A DNA stretch of 64,000 nt, taken from assembly GCA_963576725.1 (NCBI GenBank), contig OY755240.1, positions 61,814,633 through 61,878,632 on the forward strand, in the 5' to 3' direction. Under the pieces are notes generated by a model. That model was not told the DNA's origin. It searched no databases and saw only the letters and a list, made by a program, of their open reading frames with translations. Position 1 is the first letter of the stretch. The number at the start of each line of letters is the position of its first letter. The translations under genes were made by a program, and so were the position numbers. This document shows positions 46,725-58,263 of the stretch, piece by piece. Origin of the DNA: Azorinus chamasolen (Eukaryota; Mollusca; Bivalvia; Cardiida; Solecurtidae).

Positions 46725-47110
46725 TATTTGCAGAGTAGACTAAGCTCCTCTCCCGTTTGCTTATGGAATAATATAGATCTAGAGCTACAGATAAGGGTGC
46801 GTACTGAAATACTAAAATCGTCATTTTTCCACCAAACTCTATACTGTGACCACTCTTTAGAATCGTCTCGAAGAGACGATTCTAAAGAGTGGTCACAGTA
46901 TAGGGCTTGGTGGAGAAATAAAAGAGTAATTCTTGAAAATATGTTTATTTACGCATCCTATCTGAAGCTCTGAATTCTAATTCTAAATGCCCGCCATGTT
47001 TAAAAACATTCCGTTGTCTATTCTGCCAGTATATAGATTCAGCTAAATGATATTCATTAAGTCAGTATTTCCTTCATGAATACTCAGCAGGCAATATGTT
47101 GATCGGATCT
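46725..47110 (+). mobile_element. B-type remnants around an F-type MITE
   Basis: CTCCCGTTTGCTTATGGAAT starts a B right shoulder, interrupted at about 46783-46973 by a complete F copy (GAGCTACAGATAAGGGTGCG to ATCTGAAGCTCTG). It resumes with TTCTGCCAGTATATAGATT and CATGAATACTCAGCAG. Confidence 0.7.
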
Positions 47111-47155
47111 ACTCTGTTTGCAAATTCGTGCGTTTATATGAGGAAAAGTGTTCAA
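47110..47155 (+). mobile_element. B2 right end
   Basis: TCTACTCTGTTTGCAAATTC then TATATGAGGAAAAGTGTT. Confidence 0.55.
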
Positions 47156-47217
47156 CGTTTGTCGTTTAGTCTACAGAACATAAATACAGACTCAAAACAC
47201 AGGTGGCGTTATGTATT

Positions 47218-47589
47218 TACAGTAAACCCTAATGGAACTTTCTGCATTACTTAAGTCTTTCGTCCTACATTAACCCTTCGCTTGCTAAATTTTAAAATAC
47301 ATTTCTCCTTCTTTACCCATGCCCTGTTGTATAATTAAATATATCTTCACTGTGTGTAAGTATTTCGCTGTTTAATCACTGCTGTGAAGTGCACTGGTTG
47401 CACAATCAACTTGTAAATAGTGCAGACCCAGATGAGACAGCTCCTGCAGGAGCTATCTCATCTGGGTCTTCACTATTTACAGGTAGGTATATTGACGCGA
47501 ATAGCAAGCGAAGGGTTAACATACCATCTGTTTTAAAAATCCATATGATCTATACTTCTTTTGAGTTCGTATTGGCGAGATTTTACTGT
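47218..47589 (+). mobile_element. D-type MITE split by a J-type MITE
   Basis: TTACAGTAAACCC, a shortened core ending CGTCCTACATTAA, then after the insert CATACCATCTGTTTTAAAAA and GGCGAGATTTTACTG. CCTACATTAA|CATACCA corresponds to CCTGCATTAAGCTACCA of other D cores. Confidence 0.8.
47270..47519 (+). mobile_element. J-type TTAA MITE, 250 bp
   Basis: TTAACCCTTCGCTTGCTAAA and ATAGCAAGCGAAGGGTTAA are inverted. The hairpin AGTGCAGACCCAGATGAGAC has apex AGCTCCTGCAGGAGCT. The second copy, reversed, is at 63597-63846. Confidence 0.92.
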
Positions 47590-47642
47590 AAATACATCTT
47601 GCCATCTGTATTTTGAGCCTGTATTTCTGCTCCGTTTGTATA

Positions 47643-47847
47643 CAGTGGAACCAGTTCTAAGCGGTCATTCATTTATTGAAAATAGAAGTGTTAAAAACAG
47701 GTGGTTGCTTAATGCAGGTCAAAAATAATGCAGAACGCTCTTATAGGACCTTTCTGCATTCCTTTTTACCCGCATTAAGATACCACCTGCTTTACAGGCC
47801 CATAATTGGACATCTTTTTGTATGGTCGTTTAAGACAAGTTCTACTG
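47643..47847 (+). mobile_element. D2 pogo-type MITE
   Basis: CAGTGGAACCAGTTCTAAGC to GTTTAAGACAAGTTCTACTG, TA-flanked. Apex CGCTCTTATAGGACCT is mutated. Confidence 0.88.
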
Positions 47848-48209
47848 TATGACATATCGTGGCAAAGCCTAGGAGTAAATAGTTTTAGAGACAAATTCTT
47901 CTATTTACTAATTCGTCAGACTGCCAGAGCGATATATCGCTGGCAAAACAAATGCCAGATGGGGTATCGAGGGAACCCTTTTCTTCAGCAATTTTCCTCA
48001 CATCAATAAATAACTGCTTTAATGGAAAATAATTTGTGATTGTTACTCCTCAAAATGTCTCCGTTAACGACAAGCAACAACTGGAGGATTCAATGAGAAC
48101 TGCCAGTTAGGTTTTTTAATTTTTTGACAAAAGAGAGATAATAGTAGACGGCATTTGAGAAACAAACATCAGGATCGCACCAGCCCAAGAAAATGATAAA
48201 GCATGCGTG

Positions 48210-48546
48210 TAAACCCTTTACTCCATGAATATGTATGTAAGAAACAATGACATCATGAATATTAATTAGATAATGTTTTATATAAAGGCATATGGAGATA
48301 GCGCTTTTGAACTTACATATCCTGTGCGAAAAGAGCACTATATATAAATGTGACATAATAATATTAATAAAATAGGATTATTTGGTAACGAAAGAAACAG
48401 TAGAAATCAGTAGAATCAGATATATATTATCTCATAAGCAAACAGAGCCGACCCTGATCAGACGGCTCCTGCAGGAGCCATCTGATATGGATCTACTCTG
48501 TTTGCAAATGCGTTAAAAGGTGTTTGTTTAAATGAGGGAAAAAGTT
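48210..48546 (-). mobile_element. B-type MITE with ~85-bp internal insertion
   Basis: AACCCTTTACTCCATGAATA to AATGAGGGAAAAAGTTAA. The hairpin has apex GGCTCCTGCAGGAGCC. Extra sequence lies at about 48295-48375. Confidence 0.82.
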
Positions 48547-48740
48547 AAGCCTTTATTCCATATAATACGCAAGTGTGCGCCTTTAAAAACAGAGTAGACC
48601 CAAGACAAAAGGATCCATCTGATCAGGGTCAGCTATGCTTGCTTATGGAATAGTAGATCGGAGTCTACAATTTCTGCCGTGATTAAACAATTCTGTATTC
48701 ATATGCAATCATAAAATTCGGTTAATCAATATTCATGGTT
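48547..48740 (+). mobile_element. B-type MITE, apex reduced
   Basis: AGCCTTTATTCCATATAATA, AACAGAGTAGACCCAAGAC, then TTCTGCCGTGATTAAAC and AATATTCATGG. Confidence 0.75.
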
Positions 48741-48825
48741 CACACGTTCGATGCAATACTTTCGTTGTCTGCGAGATTCGCCTGCTGTAACTTCCAAGTG
48801 TTGACGCATCTCCATTACATTTTTA

Positions 48826-50293
48826 AACAAGATGTGTCTGTGAAACACTATGCCCCCTAGATATGATATTTGACCCTAAAGGATGACCTTGATCTTGACA
48901 TGTCACCCCTCAAACTGTGCAGCTTCATGGGGTGCACATGCATACCACATATCAAGTCTGTATCTCTACTGGTTCAAAAGTTATGGCCAAGGTTAAAGTG
49001 TGTGACCTTTGACCATGAAGGATGACCTTGACCTTGACATGTTACCCCTCAAACTGTGCAGCAAAATGAGAAACAGATGTATACCAACTATCAAGTCTGT
49101 ATCTCTACTGGTTTAAAAGTTATGGCCAATGTTAAAGTCAGTGACCTTTGAACCTGAAAGATGACCTTGACCTTGAAATGTCATCCCCTTAAATGTGCAG
49201 CTTCATGAGATACACATGCATACCAAATATTAAGACTTTATCTCTATTGGTTCAAAAGTTATGGCCAATTTGAAGTTGGTGACCTTTGACCTTGAAGTAT
49301 GACCTTGACATTTCACCCCTCACACCGTGCAGCTTCATGAGATACACAATCATGCCACATATCAAGTCTCTATCTGTACTGGTTCAAAAGTTATGGCCAA
49401 TGTTAAAGTCAGTGATTTGACCCATATGTTTGACCTCTGACCTTTAAAGATGACCTTGACCTTGACATGTCACCCTCAAAATGTGCGACTTTATGAGATA
49501 CATATGCATGCCAAATATCAAATCACTAGCTGTACTGGCTCAAAAGTTATGACCAATGTTAAAGTTACAGACAAAGAAACAGACAATTTGACCTTTGACC
49601 CTGAAGTATGACCTTGACCTTGACATTTCACCCCTCAAAATGTGCAGCTTCATAAGATACACAAGCATGCCAAATATCAAGTCTGTATCTCTACTGGTCA
49701 AAAAGTTATGGCCAATGTTAAAGTCGGTGATTTGACCCATATATTTGACCTCTGACCTTGAAGGATGACCTTGACCTTGACATGTTACCCCTCCAAATGT
49801 GCGGCTTCATGAGATACATATGCATGCCAAATATCAGGTCTCTATCTGTACCGACTCAAAAGTTATGACCAATGTTAAAGTTGTGTTAATGTTACAGACA
49901 AAAACAGACAATTTGACCTTTGACCCTGAGGATGACCTTGACCTTGACATGTCACCCCTCAAAATGTGCGGCTTCATGAGATACACAAGCATGCTAAATA
50001 TCAAGTCTCTATCTCTACTGGTCCAAAAGTTATGGCCAATGTTAAAGTCGGTGATTTGACCCATATATTTGACCTCTGCCCTTGAAGGATGACCTTGACC
50101 TTAACATGTCACCCCTCAAAATGTGCGGCTTCATGAGATACATATGCATACCAAATATCAAGTCTCTATCTGTACTGGCTCAAAAGTTATGACCAATGTT
50201 AAAGTTGCTGACAAACAAACAGACAAACAGACAAACAGACAGACAGACAGGGCAAAAACAATATGCCCCCCAGATCTTATCTGGGGGGCATAA
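48826..50293 (+). mobile_element. Helitron-like element with seven to eight core units and terminal hairpin
   Basis: The left margin reads AACAAGATGTGTCTGTGAAA then CACTATGCCCCCTAGAT (48845-48861). Core units of 120-270 bp repeat GACCTTGACCTTGACATGTC, ACCCCTCAAAATGTGCAGCT, TCATGAGATACACATGCATA and CAAAAGTTATGGCCAATGTT. CAGACAAACAGACAGACAG lies at 50208-50250. The hairpin at 50262-50292 pairs ATGCCCCCCAGAT with ATCTGGGGGGCAT. No protein is encoded. Confidence 0.72.
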
Positions 50294-50299
50294 AAAATA

Positions 50300-50504
50300 C
50301 AGTAAAACCCCACTAATGCGACCACCAAAAAGAGGTATAAATCTGGGTGCTAGATGCAGGTGGTAGCTTAATGCAGGGCAAAAGTAATGCAGAAAGCTCC
50401 TAGAGGAGCTTTCTGCATTACTTTTGTCCTGCATTAAGCTACCACCTGCTTATAAAGACACTCATATTGATTCATCAAGTGGTCGCATTAGAGGGGTTCT
50501 ACTG
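50300..50504 (+). mobile_element. D1 pogo-type MITE, complete
   Basis: CAGTAAAACCCCACTAATGC to TAGAGGGGTTCTACTG, TA-flanked, core perfect with apex AGCTCCTAGAGGAGCT. Confidence 0.92.
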
Positions 50505-50518
50505 TACATGCACGTGTA

Positions 50519-50680
50519 CAGTGGAACCGCGATATCTCGAACTCCGAAAAGTTCGAGCTTCGATATAACTCGAGTTAAAAACTAGGCCCTTTTCAAAATA
50601 TGTGGTATTCGCCAATCGCCACTGCATATTATCTATTAAGACAATCGACAGATTAGTGCAGGTGGCAAGTAATGCTGAAA
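50519..50680 (+). mobile_element. E-type left half
   Basis: CAGTGGAACCGCGATATCTC to GCAAGTAATGCTGAA, cut at the apex. Confidence 0.75.
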
Positions 50681-50900
50681 TTTTAGAATTGTGTAGTCTT
50701 GAAACCATTGAAACCTATGGAGCAAATGCTCTATTTATCAAAATGGTTTCAAAAAGTGACTTTTACAGAGGCGTAGAAAATCGTATTTATGGAGGAAAGG
50801 GTTAAACATGTGGAGCGAATGCTCTATTTATGACAGTGGTTTCAAAACTAGACTTTTACAGAGGCGTTGAAAAGGCGTATTTATGAAGGAAGGGTTAAAC
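50681..50900 (-). mobile_element. A-type right half, tandemly duplicated
   Basis: TATGGAGCAAATGCTCTATT to GGAGGAAAGGGTTAA is followed by a second half copy, TGTGGAGCGAATGCTCTATT to GAAGGAAGGGTTAA. Confidence 0.75.
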
Positions 50901-50902
50901 AT

Positions 50903-50985
50903 AGTAACAAAACGTTTAGATCCTGGTGAGACACCGTGTTACCGAGCGTCTCATCTGGATCCAAACTGTTTACACATGTAAACAC
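50903..50985. mobile_element. C-type hairpin
   Basis: AAAACGTTTAGATCCTGGTG and GCGTCTCATCTGGATCCAAA. Confidence 0.7.
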
Positions 50986-51015
50986 AAATTCGCCATTTGC
51001 TGTGATGGGTTATAT

Positions 51016-51455
51016 ACAGTAGAATATGTCTTAAGCCTTTCCCTGTTCTAAGTTTTATTCCAAAGTTCATGACCTACTGACTATTCATGCGAAAACGTGA
51101 AATATGGTCGGTAGAATAGTGTAGCCATTTTAGAAAGTAAATAAACAGAGCTGTCAAATTCCATTAGCAAACAGAGCAGACTCTAATCAGATGGCTCCTG
51201 TAGGATCCGTCTGATCTAGGTCTTCTCTGTTTGCAAATACGTGAAAACACGTATGAGGGAACGAGTTAAGCGGCCATTCATTTATTGAACATAAGAGTGT
51301 TAAAAACAGGTGTTTGCTTAATGCAGTGCAAAAGTAATGCAGAAAACTCCTATATGAGCTTTAAGCATTACTTTTGACCCGCATTAAGCAACCACCAGCC
51401 TCACAAACCTATAAATAAACATATGTCTGATGGCCACTTGAGAAATTCCTACTAT
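51016..51455 (+). mobile_element. D2 pogo-type MITE split by a B2 MITE
   Basis: CAGTAGAATATGTCTTAAG, then the B2 insert, then GCGGCCATTCATTTATTGAA, core GTGCAAAAGTAATGCAGAAA and a right end GGCCACTTGAGAAATTCCTA. Confidence 0.85.
51031..51269 (+). mobile_element. B2-type MITE nested at TTAA of a D2 end
   Basis: TTAAGCCTTTCCCTGTTCTA to TATGAGGGAACGAGTTAA, hairpin apex GGCTCCTGTAGGATCC. The target is the TTAA of GTCTTAAGCGGCC. Confidence 0.88.
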
Positions 51456-51549
51456 TAAGCATGCTAAGAAAATTTTCGTTTGTATAGAGTGTCGTCCTCT
51501 TCATTTTCAAAATACAAGTCATATTCAAATTTTCATAGATAATGCAGCG

Positions 51550-51786
51550 TTAACCCTTTCCCTTATATAAGCGCATTTTGACGCATCTGCAAACAGAGTA
51601 GACCCAGATCAAACGGCTCCTATAGGAGCCGTCTGATCGGGGTCTGCTCTGATTGCTTATGGTGCAATATAGATCTGAATCTACAGCTTCTGCCTGAGGC
51701 AAAATGTCCTGTGTTCATGTGCCATTATAAAAAAAATCTTATTAATATTTATGATGTCATTATTTCCTACTTGAATATTCATCAGG
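51550..51786 (+). mobile_element. B-type MITE
   Basis: TTAACCCTTTCCCTTATATA to CTTGAATATTCATCAGG. The hairpin has apex GGCTCCTATAGGAGCC. It resembles 16706-16953. Confidence 0.85.
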
Positions 51787-52030
51787 TTTGGACCCTGATT
51801 AGAGTCTTCATTACTAGGCGTCTCATACTCGTATTTATTTACCCTCACAGTGTCCTTGGCAACTAGTGTAGACCAAGATGAGAGGGCTCCCAGAGAAGCC
51901 CTCATCAGGATCTGCACTGTTTGTCATGGTACACTTTACTTCAGAAATGTCCCTAAATATTCACCATAAGCTTGATATGTTTGGATTTTGGATTAGTCCA
52001 TTTTGAAATTAAGCGTTGTAAGGGTTACAT
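51786..52030. mobile_element. C half followed by a K-type element, reverse
   Basis: GTTTGGACCCTGATTAG and AGGCGTCTCATACTCG are C remnants. 51841-52026 is K: a hairpin GATGAGAGGGCTCCCAGAG and shoulder AGTCCATTTTGAAATTAAGC. Confidence 0.65.
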
Positions 52031-52284
52031 CTGTTGAAACACCAGTGTGCTGAGAAGGGTGCGAAAGGTTGTCGTCTTCTATAATTTTCGTTTGTTTAAT
52101 CACATTCGCTTGTGAAATAGGTTCCCCTTATAATAGTAAACATGTATACCATATTCTAACCAAATATCTTTGATGCTTTCTGATAAATGGACCTCAACAG
52201 AAAGATTAACCAATGCCGATAAGAGGGCAATGAAAATAGCTCCACTTTTTGAAAAAGTGGATCTAAAAAAGCAATACTACAATA

Positions 52285-52355
52285 ATAAATTGTTTTGAAC
52301 CTGATGAGACACTAAGGTACTTGGCGTCTCATCTCAGTGCAAACTATTTGCATAG
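52285..52355. mobile_element. C-type hairpin
   Basis: TTGTTTTGAACCTGATGAGA and TTGGCGTCTCATCTCAGTGC. Confidence 0.65.
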
Positions 52356-52447
52356 GTAATCACAGACGTGACAATGGCATTAAAAGAGGTAGAACTCCCA
52401 TCATTCTACAAAGACTATCATATGTATTCCCTCTCCTTTCCGGAGTC

Positions 52448-52890
52448 GGGATGTTTCAGGGTCTATAATTGACGTTTGAACTGTCTGATATGCTTAGGTT
52501 GTTCTGTTTCAAGGTCTATAATTGACGCTGACCTGTCAATATAACAGTAAGTCATTTTAAGGTCTATAACTGACGTTTGACCTATCGATCTAACATTAGG
52601 CCTATGTTGTTTTAACCCGTTCCCTGTTCTATGTTTATTCCAAATTTCAGTACCTACATTCATGGACAAAATAGTTGAAATGAAATATGGAAGGTGGAAC
52701 ATTGTAGACATTTTAGAAAGTAAAGAAACATATCTATCAAATTCCATGAGCAAACAGAACATATCCTGATCAGACGGCTCTTATAGGAGCCGTCCGATCT
52801 GGGTCTACTCTGTTTGCAAATACGTGAAAACGCGTTTATATGAGGAACGGGTTATGCTCAATAATTGACGTTTGACATGCCGAACTAACA
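52448..52890 (+). repeat. Short tandem units (GGTCTATAATTGACGTTTGA) split by a B2 MITE
   Basis: Three to four diverged units lie at 52458-52610 and one at 52857-52880 (CAATAATTGACGTTTGACAT). The B2 element at 52612-52855 separates them. Confidence 0.75.
52612..52855 (+). mobile_element. B2-type MITE
   Basis: TTTAACCCGTTCCCTGTTCT to TATGAGGAACGGGTTA; hairpin apex GGCTCTTATAGGAGCC. Confidence 0.87.
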
Positions 52891-53109
52891 AATATAAAAA
52901 AGATATTAACCATAATACCTTGATGTTCGATATGTCACAGTAGTTCACACAATGTTGACAGTGTATCGAAATATCAACCGTGGCTGTTATAATCAAATAA
53001 TTCTTTTCGGTTATGTGTCCATTTCATGTACCTCCAACAATTCTATAATGTTCTGCAAAAATCTAACAATTATGTTACTTTGGTCTACCTAAAGTTTATT
53101 AAATCGCTG

Positions 53110-53285
53110 AATTTTTCAAATGGGCTGTTCCAAAATTCAAACAAGTCAAGCTAAAATGAGCTTATTGTTAATATTTATGGACTTTCCAAACAAAAGTGTA
53201 ACGTTACAAACAGTGCAGATCCTGATTAGAGGTCTCCTCTATGAGCCTTCTTACCTGGGTCTCATCTGTTTGCAAAGGACATAAG
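53110..53285 (+). mobile_element. K-type element inside the array
   Basis: GCTGAATTTTTCAAATGGGC, GTAACGTTACAAACAGTGCA and CTTACCTGGGTCTCATCTG. Copies recur near 56596 and 58798 in the L units. Confidence 0.75.
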
Positions 53286-53603
53286 TAACTAGGCAAAAAG
53301 GGCATTTAACTCTGAGTCCGACAACCATATATCGGACTTCTGTAAATACCAAAGAAAGAGTATGAGACTTTCAGAATCCGACGACCTTATGTCGGACTTC
53401 TGTAGTAAAAAGACACCATGGAGTTTGAAGAATGGCGTTTGGATTGACAGTAGGTCATTTGTAAAATCTATTCATTTTATGCCTGGAGATTTCATGAAAA
53501 ATGGGTCTGTATAATTTGCATATTAAGTATGTACGTTCACAAGTCGTTGTTGCTTTTCACACCTTTGTAGCGTTTAAATAGAACCATGTAACACTTATAT
53601 ATT

Positions 53604-53680
53604 GGGATCCAAGCGGTGGCCGAGTGGAAAGAGCTGCGTCTATGAATCTCTGGGTCCTTGGTTCTAATCCCGTCAAAACC
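53604..53680 (+). repeat. tRNA-like segment with pol III box A and box B (six copies in the array)
   Basis: TGGCCGAGTGG at 53617-53627 fits box A and GGTTCTAATCC at 53660-53670 fits box B with one mismatch at the invariant G. The text resembles Ser/Leu-type tRNA starts (GTGGCCGAGTGG). A clean cloverleaf with acceptor stem is not seen, so this is a tRNA-derived SINE head or pseudogene. Other copies begin near 54889, 57091, 59293, 60578 and 61863, all with box A mutated to GCCGAGGGG. Confidence 0.6.
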
Positions 53681-56061
53681 AAATGAAAAAAGATTGTAAT
53701 ATATTTTTTATTCTTTATATTTCTGGTATTCTTTTCTCTAAATACATTTTAAAGCAAACAAACTAGAAAACATAAACATGCCTCTTGAAACTTCCTATGG
53801 ACTTTTTAAAGCATTATGCTATATTAACATACAGTCCTGGTGTCAATAGTATGCATTTCGATGAAACTTAGAGGCTGGATCCAGCATTTGTTCTAAGACA
53901 ACTATGAATTCGAAAGTACCATGTTCAATTTAAAATTGTCAACTGCTCAATATTTTGTGTATTGCATATATAATTATGTATATTCAATTAGTCTATGCTT
54001 TGAATAGTTTTATTTTAAAATCGTCAAGCATCTAGGATCCTGATCACAGACCGACACACACAATGTGCAACTGGCAATTAGGTCACGATAACCTGCCTAA
54101 TATTTGAAAACTTAGTTTGTTTCAAAAGGAATTACTGCACAGTTCAAACTGACTGTAAAAATAATCCCCGAGATCTGAACAATAATTACATCATCAAAAA
54201 CAATAGTTTAAAAAAGTACAAGTATCTAGACACAGAGCGCAAATCGAAAACGGATTCCTGTTCTATGTTTATTCCAATTTCAATACCTATTGGACATTCA
54301 TGAACAAAATAGTTATAATGAAACATGAAAAGTGGAAATCAGTAGCCATTTAAGAAAGTTAAGAAAAAGATCTTTCACTTTCCATTAGCCAACAGAGCAG
54401 ACCCTGATCAGACTACTCCTATAGGAGTCATCAGATCTGGGTCTACTCTGTTTACAAACGCGTGAAAAACATTTATATGAAGGAAATGGTTAAGTGTTCT
54501 ACATGTAGCACACAGTCTCTCCTCTCTACCAGTTTGTACCTGGGTCTCATCTGTTTGCAAAGGACATAAGTAACTAGGCAAAAAGGGCATTTAACTCTGA
54601 GTCCGACAACCATATATCGGACTTCTGTAAATACCAAAGAAAGAGTATGAGACTTTCAGAATCCGACGACCTTATGTCGGACTTCTGTAGTAAAAAGACA
54701 CCATGGAGTTTGAAGAATGGCGTTTGGATTGACAGTAGGTCATTTGTAAAATCTATTCATTTTATGCCTGGAGATTTCATGAAAAATGGGTCTGTATAAT
54801 TTGCATATTAAGTATGTACGTTCACAAGTCGTTGTTGCTTTTCACACCTTTGTAGCGTTTAAATAGAACCATGTAACACTTATATATTGGGACCCAAGCG
54901 GTGGCCGAGGGGAAAGAGCTGCGTCTATGAATCTCTGGGTCCTTGGTTCTAATCCCGTCAAAACCAAATGAAAAAAGATTGTAATATATTTTTTATTCTT
55001 TATATTTCTGGTATTCTTTTCTCTAAATACATTTTAAAGCAAACAAACTAGAAAACATAAGCATGCCTCTTGAAACTTCCTATGGACTTTTTAAAGCATT
55101 ATGCTATATTAACATACAGTCCTGGTGTCAATAGTATGCATTTCGATGAAACTTAGAGGCTGGATCCAGCATTTGTTCTAAGACAACTATGAATTCGAAA
55201 GTACCATGTTCAATTTAAAATTGTCAACTGCTCAATATTTTGTGTATTGCATATATAATTATGTATATTCAATTAGTCTATGCTTTGAATAGTTTTATTT
55301 TAAAATCGTCAAGCATCTAGGATCCTGATCACAGACCGACACACACAATGTGCAACTGGCAATTAGGTCACGATAACCTGCCTAATATTTGAAAACTTAG
55401 TTTGTTTCAAAAGGAATTACTGCACAGTTCAAACTGACTGTAAAAATAATCCCCGAGATCTGAACAATAATTACATCATCAAAAACAATAGTTTAAAAAA
55501 GTACAAGTATCTAGACACAGAGCGCAAATCGAACGGATGCATGTAAGAAACTTGATTCCTGTTCTATGTTTATTCCAATTTCAATACCTATTGGACATTC
55601 ATGAACAAAATAGTTATAATGAAACATGAAAAGTGGAAATCAGTAGCCATTTAAGAAAGTTAAGAAAAAGATCTTTCACTTTCCATTAGCCAACAGAGCA
55701 GACCCTGATCAGACTACTCCTATAGGAGTCATCAGATCTGGGTCTACTCTGTTTACAAACGCGTGAAAAAACATTTATATGAAGGAAATGGTTAAGTGTT
55801 CTACATGTAGCACACAGTCTCTCCTCTCTACCAGTTTGTACAGCTGGATAAGTCAGTTTGGAAACATTTTTGCAACTTTAGATTAAACAGACATGGTAGC
55901 AAATAGTGAAAACCCTTCGAACGGGCCCATCAAGGAGATGTTTGATCTGGGTCTGCACTATTTGCATAAGTGTGTTTGTCAAAATACTTAGGGTAGTTAG
56001 GGTATCACTGGTAAATCTCTGAAATACATTCAAGAGTATAGATTTGTCCCCTTTTACAATA

Positions 56062-56254
56062 CAGTAAAACCCCTCTTAACCCTACTTCTAGTAGATAAGA
56101 ATTTAAATACGTTTTAGGCAGGTGACTGCTTAATGCAGGGTGAAAGTCATGCCGAAAGCTTTCTGCATGATTTTCATCCTGCATTAAGCTGCCACCTGTC
56201 TCCAAGACTGATATTTATACTGAATTTAACGTCTGGTTTAGAGGGGTTTTACCG
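56062..56254 (+). mobile_element. D4 pogo-type MITE in L unit 2
   Basis: CAGTAAAACCCCTCTTAACC to TAGAGGGGTTTTACCG. The core apex is deleted (GCCGAAAGCTTTCTGC). Confidence 0.88.
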
Positions 56255-58263
56255 TACCTGCATTTTTGAAATTCTATTTCTTTCATACCAGATCTTAGCA
56301 ACAACGTCGCATGACCATTGATAAAATACATCAGGAAACGTTGTAATGTCGCAATGGAATCGAATTTCTGCATTTGAATTTCCGTTCTACCCCAGAAATA
56401 ATACCATTGATGTTCGATATTTCACAGTAGTTCACACAATGTTGACAGTGTATCGAAATATCAACCGTGGCTGTTATAATCAAATAATTCTTTTCGGTTA
56501 TGTGTCCATTTCATGTACCTCCAACAATTCTATAATGTTCTGCAAAAATCTAACAATTATGTTACTTTGGTCTACCTAAAGTTTATTAAATCGCTGAATT
56601 TTTCAAATGGGCTATTCCAAAATTCAAACAAGTCAAGCTAAAATGAGCTTATTGTTAATATTTATGGACTTTCCAAACAAAAGTGTAACGTTACAAACAG
56701 TGCAGATCCTGATTAGAGGTCTCCTCTATGAGCCTTCTTACCTGGGTCTCATCTGTTTGCAAAGGACATAAGTAACTAGGCAAAAAGGGCATTTAACTCT
56801 GAGTCCGACAACCATATATCGGACTTCTGTAAATACCAAAGAAAGAGTATGAGACTTTCAGAATCCGACGACCTTATGTCGGACTTCTGTAGTAAAAAGA
56901 CACCATGGAGTTTGAAGAATGGCGTTTGGATTGACAGTAGGTCATTTGTAAAATCTATTCATTTTATGCCTGGAGATTTCATGAAAAATGGGTCTGTATA
57001 ATTTGCATATTAAGTATGTACGTTCACAAGTCGTTGTTGCTTTTCACACCTTTGTAGCGTTTAAATAGAACCATGTAACACTTATATATTGGGACCCAAG
57101 CGGTGGCCGAGGGGAAAGAGCTGCGTCTATGAATCTCTGGGTCCTTGGTTCTAATCCCGTCAAAACCAAATGAAAAAAGATTGTAATATATTTTTTATTC
57201 TTTATATTTCTGGTATTCTTTTCTCTAAATACATTTTAAAGCAAACAAACTAGAAAACATAAGCATGCCTCTTGAAACTTCCTATGGACTTTTTAAAGCA
57301 TTCTGCTATATTAACATACAGTCCTGGTGTCAATAGTATGCATTTCGATGAAACTTAGAGGCTGGATCCAGCATTTGTTCTAAGACAACTATGAATTCGA
57401 AAGTACCATGTTCAATTTAAAATTGTCAACTGCTCAATATTTTGTGTATTGCATATATAATTATGTATATTCAATTAGTCTATGCTTTGAATAGTTTTAT
57501 TTTAAAATCGTCAAGCATCTAGGATCCTGATCACAGACCGACACACACAATGTGCAACTGGCAATTAGGTCACGATAACCTGCCTAATATTTGAAAACTT
57601 AGTTTGTTTCAAAAGGAATTACTGCACAGTTCAAACTGACTGTAAAAATAATCCCCGAGATCTGAACAATAATTACATCATCAAAAACAATAGTTTAAAA
57701 AAGTACAAGTATCTAGACACAGAGCGCAAATCGAACGGATGCATGTAAGAAACTTGATTCCTGTTCTATGTTTATTCCAATTTCAATACCTATTGGACAT
57801 TCATGAACAAAATAGTTATAATGAAACATGAAAAGTGGAAATCAGTAGCCATTTAAGAAAGTTAAGAAAAAGATCTTTCACTTTCCATTAGCCAACAGAG
57901 CAGACCCTGATCAGACTACTCCTATAGGAGTCATCAGATCTGGGTCTACTCTGTTTACAAACGCGTGAAAAAACATTTATATGAAGGAAATGGTTAAGTG
58001 TTCTACATGTAGCACACAGTCTCTCCTCTCTACCAGTTTGTACAGCTGGATAAGTCAGTTTGGAAACATTTTTGCAACTTTAGATTAAACAGACATGGTA
58101 GCAAATAGTGAAAACCCTTCGAACGGGCCCATCAAGGAGATGTTTGATCTGGGTCTGCACTATTTGCATAAGTGTGTTTGTCAAAATACTTAGGGTAGTT
58201 AGGGTATCACTGGTAAATCTCTGAAATACATTCAAGAGTATAGATTTGTCCCCTTTTACAATA

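Larger units (their letters stand above)
44166..46760 (+). repeat. Three tandem copies of an ~886-bp unit
   Basis: ATTGATTCCGTTGTCTTAAG-type text recurs at 44373, 45259 and 46153 (spacings 886 and 894). Each unit has GTTAAAAGTCGTATATAT, an apparent 60-80-codon frame (MEDLPLRNRNKKRFIISE) and a B-like hairpin arm. The first two also carry an A MITE (44813-45028, 45697-45919). Copies 1 and 2 are much closer to each other than to copy 3. The shared frame has no known domain and is broken by indels; coding is not supported. Confidence 0.85.

Noticed and set aside
53604..53680. Functional tRNA gene
   Set aside because: Box A and B are present, but no full acceptor and anticodon stems could be paired, and the invariant G of box B is changed.
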